Shown: positions 7,169-8,158 of the stretch, in pieces | Position numbering within the stretch: position 1 is the stretch's first letter | Layout: each line of letters begins with the position of its first letter | From: Caldisericaceae bacterium | GTDB taxonomy: Bacteria; Caldisericota; Caldisericia; Caldisericales; Caldisericaceae | DNA: 8,158 nucleotides | NCBI GenBank assembly: GCA_026987225.1 | Contig: JALSNB010000273.1 | Coordinates: 1-8,158, forward strand | Direction: 5' to 3' | Program-made: the position numbers and the translations under genes | Notes under the pieces: model-generated | What the model saw: the letters and a program-made list of their open reading frames with translations, nothing else | Told to the model about the DNA's origin: nothing | Database searches by the model: none

Positions 7169-7207
7169 TACGAAATTCTCTAACGAAAGCTGAATATTTT
7201 TAATTGG

Positions 7208-7236
7208 TTTGCATTGTTATAACGATGTATTGCAAA
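7208..7236. repeat. TTTGCA-N17-TGCAAA inverted repeat upstream of the rpoZ-coaBC promoter
   Basis: The arms are TTTGCA (7208-7213) and TGCAAA (7231-7236). An inner perfect palindrome GTTATAAC (7216-7223) lies between them. The element ends 6 nt before the predicted -35 at 7243, a place where activators often bind. Function is unknown. Confidence 0.3.
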
Positions 7237-7242
7237 ACATAC

Positions 7243-7270
7243 TTGACGTAAAGTGAGAATGATGTAAAAT
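7243..7270 (+). promoter_or_regulatory. Sigma-70-type promoter for the rpoZ-coaBC unit
   Basis: TTGACG (7243-7248, 5/6 match) and TAAAAT (7265-7270, 5/6 match) are 16 nt apart, and the start of the first gene lies 30 nt after the -10. This is the best-scoring promoter by eye in the 7030-7299 gap. It explains how the plus-strand genes are transcribed away from the divergent amt. Confidence 0.65.
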
Positions 7271-7280
7271 TAATTCTACA
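7263..7280. promoter_or_regulatory. 18-bp near-palindrome over the -10, possible operator
   Basis: The 18 bases start TGTAAAATT and end AATTCTACA. They pair in 8 of 9 positions about a central TTAA and cover the -10 element and probable start site of the downstream promoter. A repressor there would block transcription. The assignment rests on symmetry and position alone. Confidence 0.35.
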
Positions 7281-7299
7281 TTAAAGCGAGGTGATACAA

Positions 7300-7494
7300 A
7301 TGGAAGAAAGCAAAATTTATATGGAGCTTATGAAAAATGTTGAAAAGAATAAGTATAAATTGATTAAACGGCTTATTGAAAAAGCGGAAGATTTGTCAAA
7401 AATAAATCCGGAGTATGTTCCGTTTTATGCGAGCGAATGTTTTGTAAAAGTTTCAAACGTTATGTTAGAGGAGGCAAAAAATAAGAAAGAATAA
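7300..7494 (+). CDS. rpoZ: Probable divergent RNA polymerase omega subunit
   Basis: This is a 64-residue protein. The ATG at 7300 follows GAGGTGAT (7288-7295), a long anti-SD match. A GTG at 7291 in the same frame lies inside that SD and is rejected. The segment YKLIKRLIEKAEDL (about 19-32) resembles the omega signature YxLVxxAAKRARxL. The Glu-rich end (VMLEEAKNKKE) could match the ALEEI region, but the usual KPV motif is not clear. Identity rests largely on context: rpoZ directly before coaBC is a widespread arrangement, usually preceded by gmk, which is missing here. Omega helps assemble and stabilise the beta-prime subunit. It could instead be an unrelated small helical protein. The TAA lies inside the coaBC reading, with a 14-bp overlap. 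Confidence 0.55.
   Translation: MEESKIYMELMKNVEKNKYKLIKRLIEKAEDLSKINPEYVPFYASECFVKVSNVMLEEAKNKKE
7469..7474 (+). promoter_or_regulatory. AGGAGG ribosome binding site that points to an ATA start of coaBC
   Basis: A perfect AGGAGG lies within the end of the omega-like gene. It is 6 nt before ATA at 7481, in the coaBC frame, and 19 nt before the out-of-frame ATG at 7494. The spacing fits the ATA and not the ATG. Confidence 0.7.
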
Positions 7495-8158
7495 TGTCCT
7501 TCTTATCGTAAGCGGAAGTATAGCGGCATACAGGGCAATAGACTTATTGAGGGAATTGAGAAGGTTCGGTAAGTCGGTAAGGGTTATTTTAACGAAAGGG
7601 GCCGGGCAATTTGTTTCCTCTCTTAATTTCGAAGCACTTGGGGCCGAAAGGGTTTATCTCGACAGCGAACAATTCGGTGTAGATTCAAAAGGTGTTTCCT
7701 TACACCTTTCGCTTTCGAGATGGGCTGATGCGATAGTAATTGCTCCTGCAAGTGCGGATTTTATTTCCAAAGTTAGCCTGGGGTTTGCCGACGGTTTGTC
7801 ATATGTTGCTATCCTTGCACATGGTTTGCGAAAAAATGTTTTTATTGCTCCGGCGATGAATAATAAAATGTGGGAAAATCCTATAACTCAACGAAACGTG
7901 GAAATTTTAAAACGTATGGGTGTAATCTTTATCGGGCCGGATAACGGTGAGCTTGCAGACAGAAGCATTGGTAAAGGAAGGCTTTCGGAAGTGTCAAAAA
8001 TTGCTCAAACGGTTGTTTTCTCAATGAATAGAGATGGCCCCCTTTCCGATAAAAAAGTAGTAGTGGCATGCGGGGCAACAAAAGAATACATTGATCCGGT
8101 AAGATTTATTACTAACGGTTCAAGCGGGTTACTCGGTTCTCTGATTGCCATGCATGCC
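7481..8158 (+). CDS. coaBC: Bifunctional CoaBC (phosphopantothenoylcysteine decarboxylase / phosphopantothenate-cysteine ligase), partial, ATA start
   Basis: CoaB joins cysteine to 4'-phosphopantothenate, and FMN-dependent CoaC then decarboxylates the product, in coenzyme A synthesis. The frame opens after a TAG at 7466 and stays open to the window end (226 codons). The N-terminal SGSIAAYRA segment is the flavin-binding start of CoaC. H75, the catalytic histidine in HLSLSRWAD, has the E. coli number when ATA 7481 is residue 1, and PAMNNKMW (N127) is conserved. The PASANT motif reads PASADF (D93). The usual LACG active-site cysteine is replaced by aspartate (D160 in ELADRS). The CoaB domain begins at about residue 187 and shows EYIDPVRFITNGSSG before the cut. 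No ATG, GTG or TTG precedes the conserved N-terminus in this frame. Family assignment is firm; the start and the activity of the CoaC half are less certain. Confidence 0.88.
   Translation, partial: MRKNNVLLIVSGSIAAYRAIDLLRELRRFGKSVRVILTKGAGQFVSSLNFEALGAERVYLDSEQFGVDSKGVSLHLSLSRWADAIVIAPASADFISKVSLGFADGLSYVAILAHGLRKNVFIAPAMNNKMWENPITQRNVEILKRMGVIFIGPDNGELADRSIGKGRLSEVSKIAQTVVFSMNRDGPLSDKKVVVACGATKEYIDPVRFITNGSSGLLGSLIAMHA

Noticed and set aside
7164..7169. Exact TATAAT on the plus strand as a promoter
   Set aside because: No -35-like hexamer occurs at 15-19 nt upstream, and the hexamer lies within the AT-rich arm of the inverted repeat.
7291..7293. GTG at 7291 as the start of the omega-like gene
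   Set aside because: It is part of the SD GAGGTGAT that serves the ATG at 7300.
7494..7511. ATG at 7494 (TAATG) as the coaBC start
   Set aside because: This frame stops after five codons, and the SD is 19 nt away. It would require an undetected one-base indel.

Overview
The window comes from a low-to-moderate GC bacterial chromosome with densely packed, overlapping genes, strong Shine-Dalgarno (SD) sequences of the AGGAGG/GAGGT type and the standard genetic code (TAA, TGA and TAG all serve as ordinary stops here). The order secA-prfB followed by ftsE-ftsX-M23 peptidase, and the pair rpoZ-coaBC, resembles Bacillota and some deep-branching thermophile-related phyla. I cannot name the organism from this sequence. 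It looks like core genome: I see no insertion sequence, phage gene, CRISPR array, tRNA or rRNA.

Region 1 (1-5754, plus strand) reads as one tightly coupled operon. It holds the C-terminal part of SecA, peptide chain release factor 2 (prfB), a YitT-family membrane protein, FtsE, FtsX, and a secreted coiled-coil M23 peptidase. Neighbouring genes are 1 bp apart or overlap by 4 to 53 bp. FtsE and FtsX form the ABC-type complex that transmits an ATPase cycle across the membrane, and the M23 protein is the natural partner it would control for septal wall cleavage. A bidirectional intrinsic terminator (5763-5788) closes the operon and also serves the convergent amt gene.

Region 2 (5812-7029, minus strand) is one complete ammonium channel gene, amt, with its pore residues and the C-terminal tail that contacts PII proteins. 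The 270-bp gap between amt and the next gene holds divergent promoters and several inverted repeats that look like regulator sites.

Region 3 (7300-8158, plus strand) is a short gene for a probable divergent RNA polymerase omega subunit. It overlaps the start of coaBC, the bifunctional coenzyme A biosynthesis gene, which runs off the window end.

Two points stand out. First, prfB carries a TGA at codon 25, exactly where the classical RF2 autoregulatory +1 frameshift site lies. Here, however, the upstream and downstream parts are in the same frame, and both alternative frames close within a few codons. The gene therefore needs UGA readthrough, restart, or correction of a one-base error rather than the classical shift. 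Second, coaBC has no ATG, GTG or TTG at its start. The only candidate is an ATA placed 6 nt after a perfect AGGAGG, and the encoded CoaC domain lacks the usual active-site cysteine.
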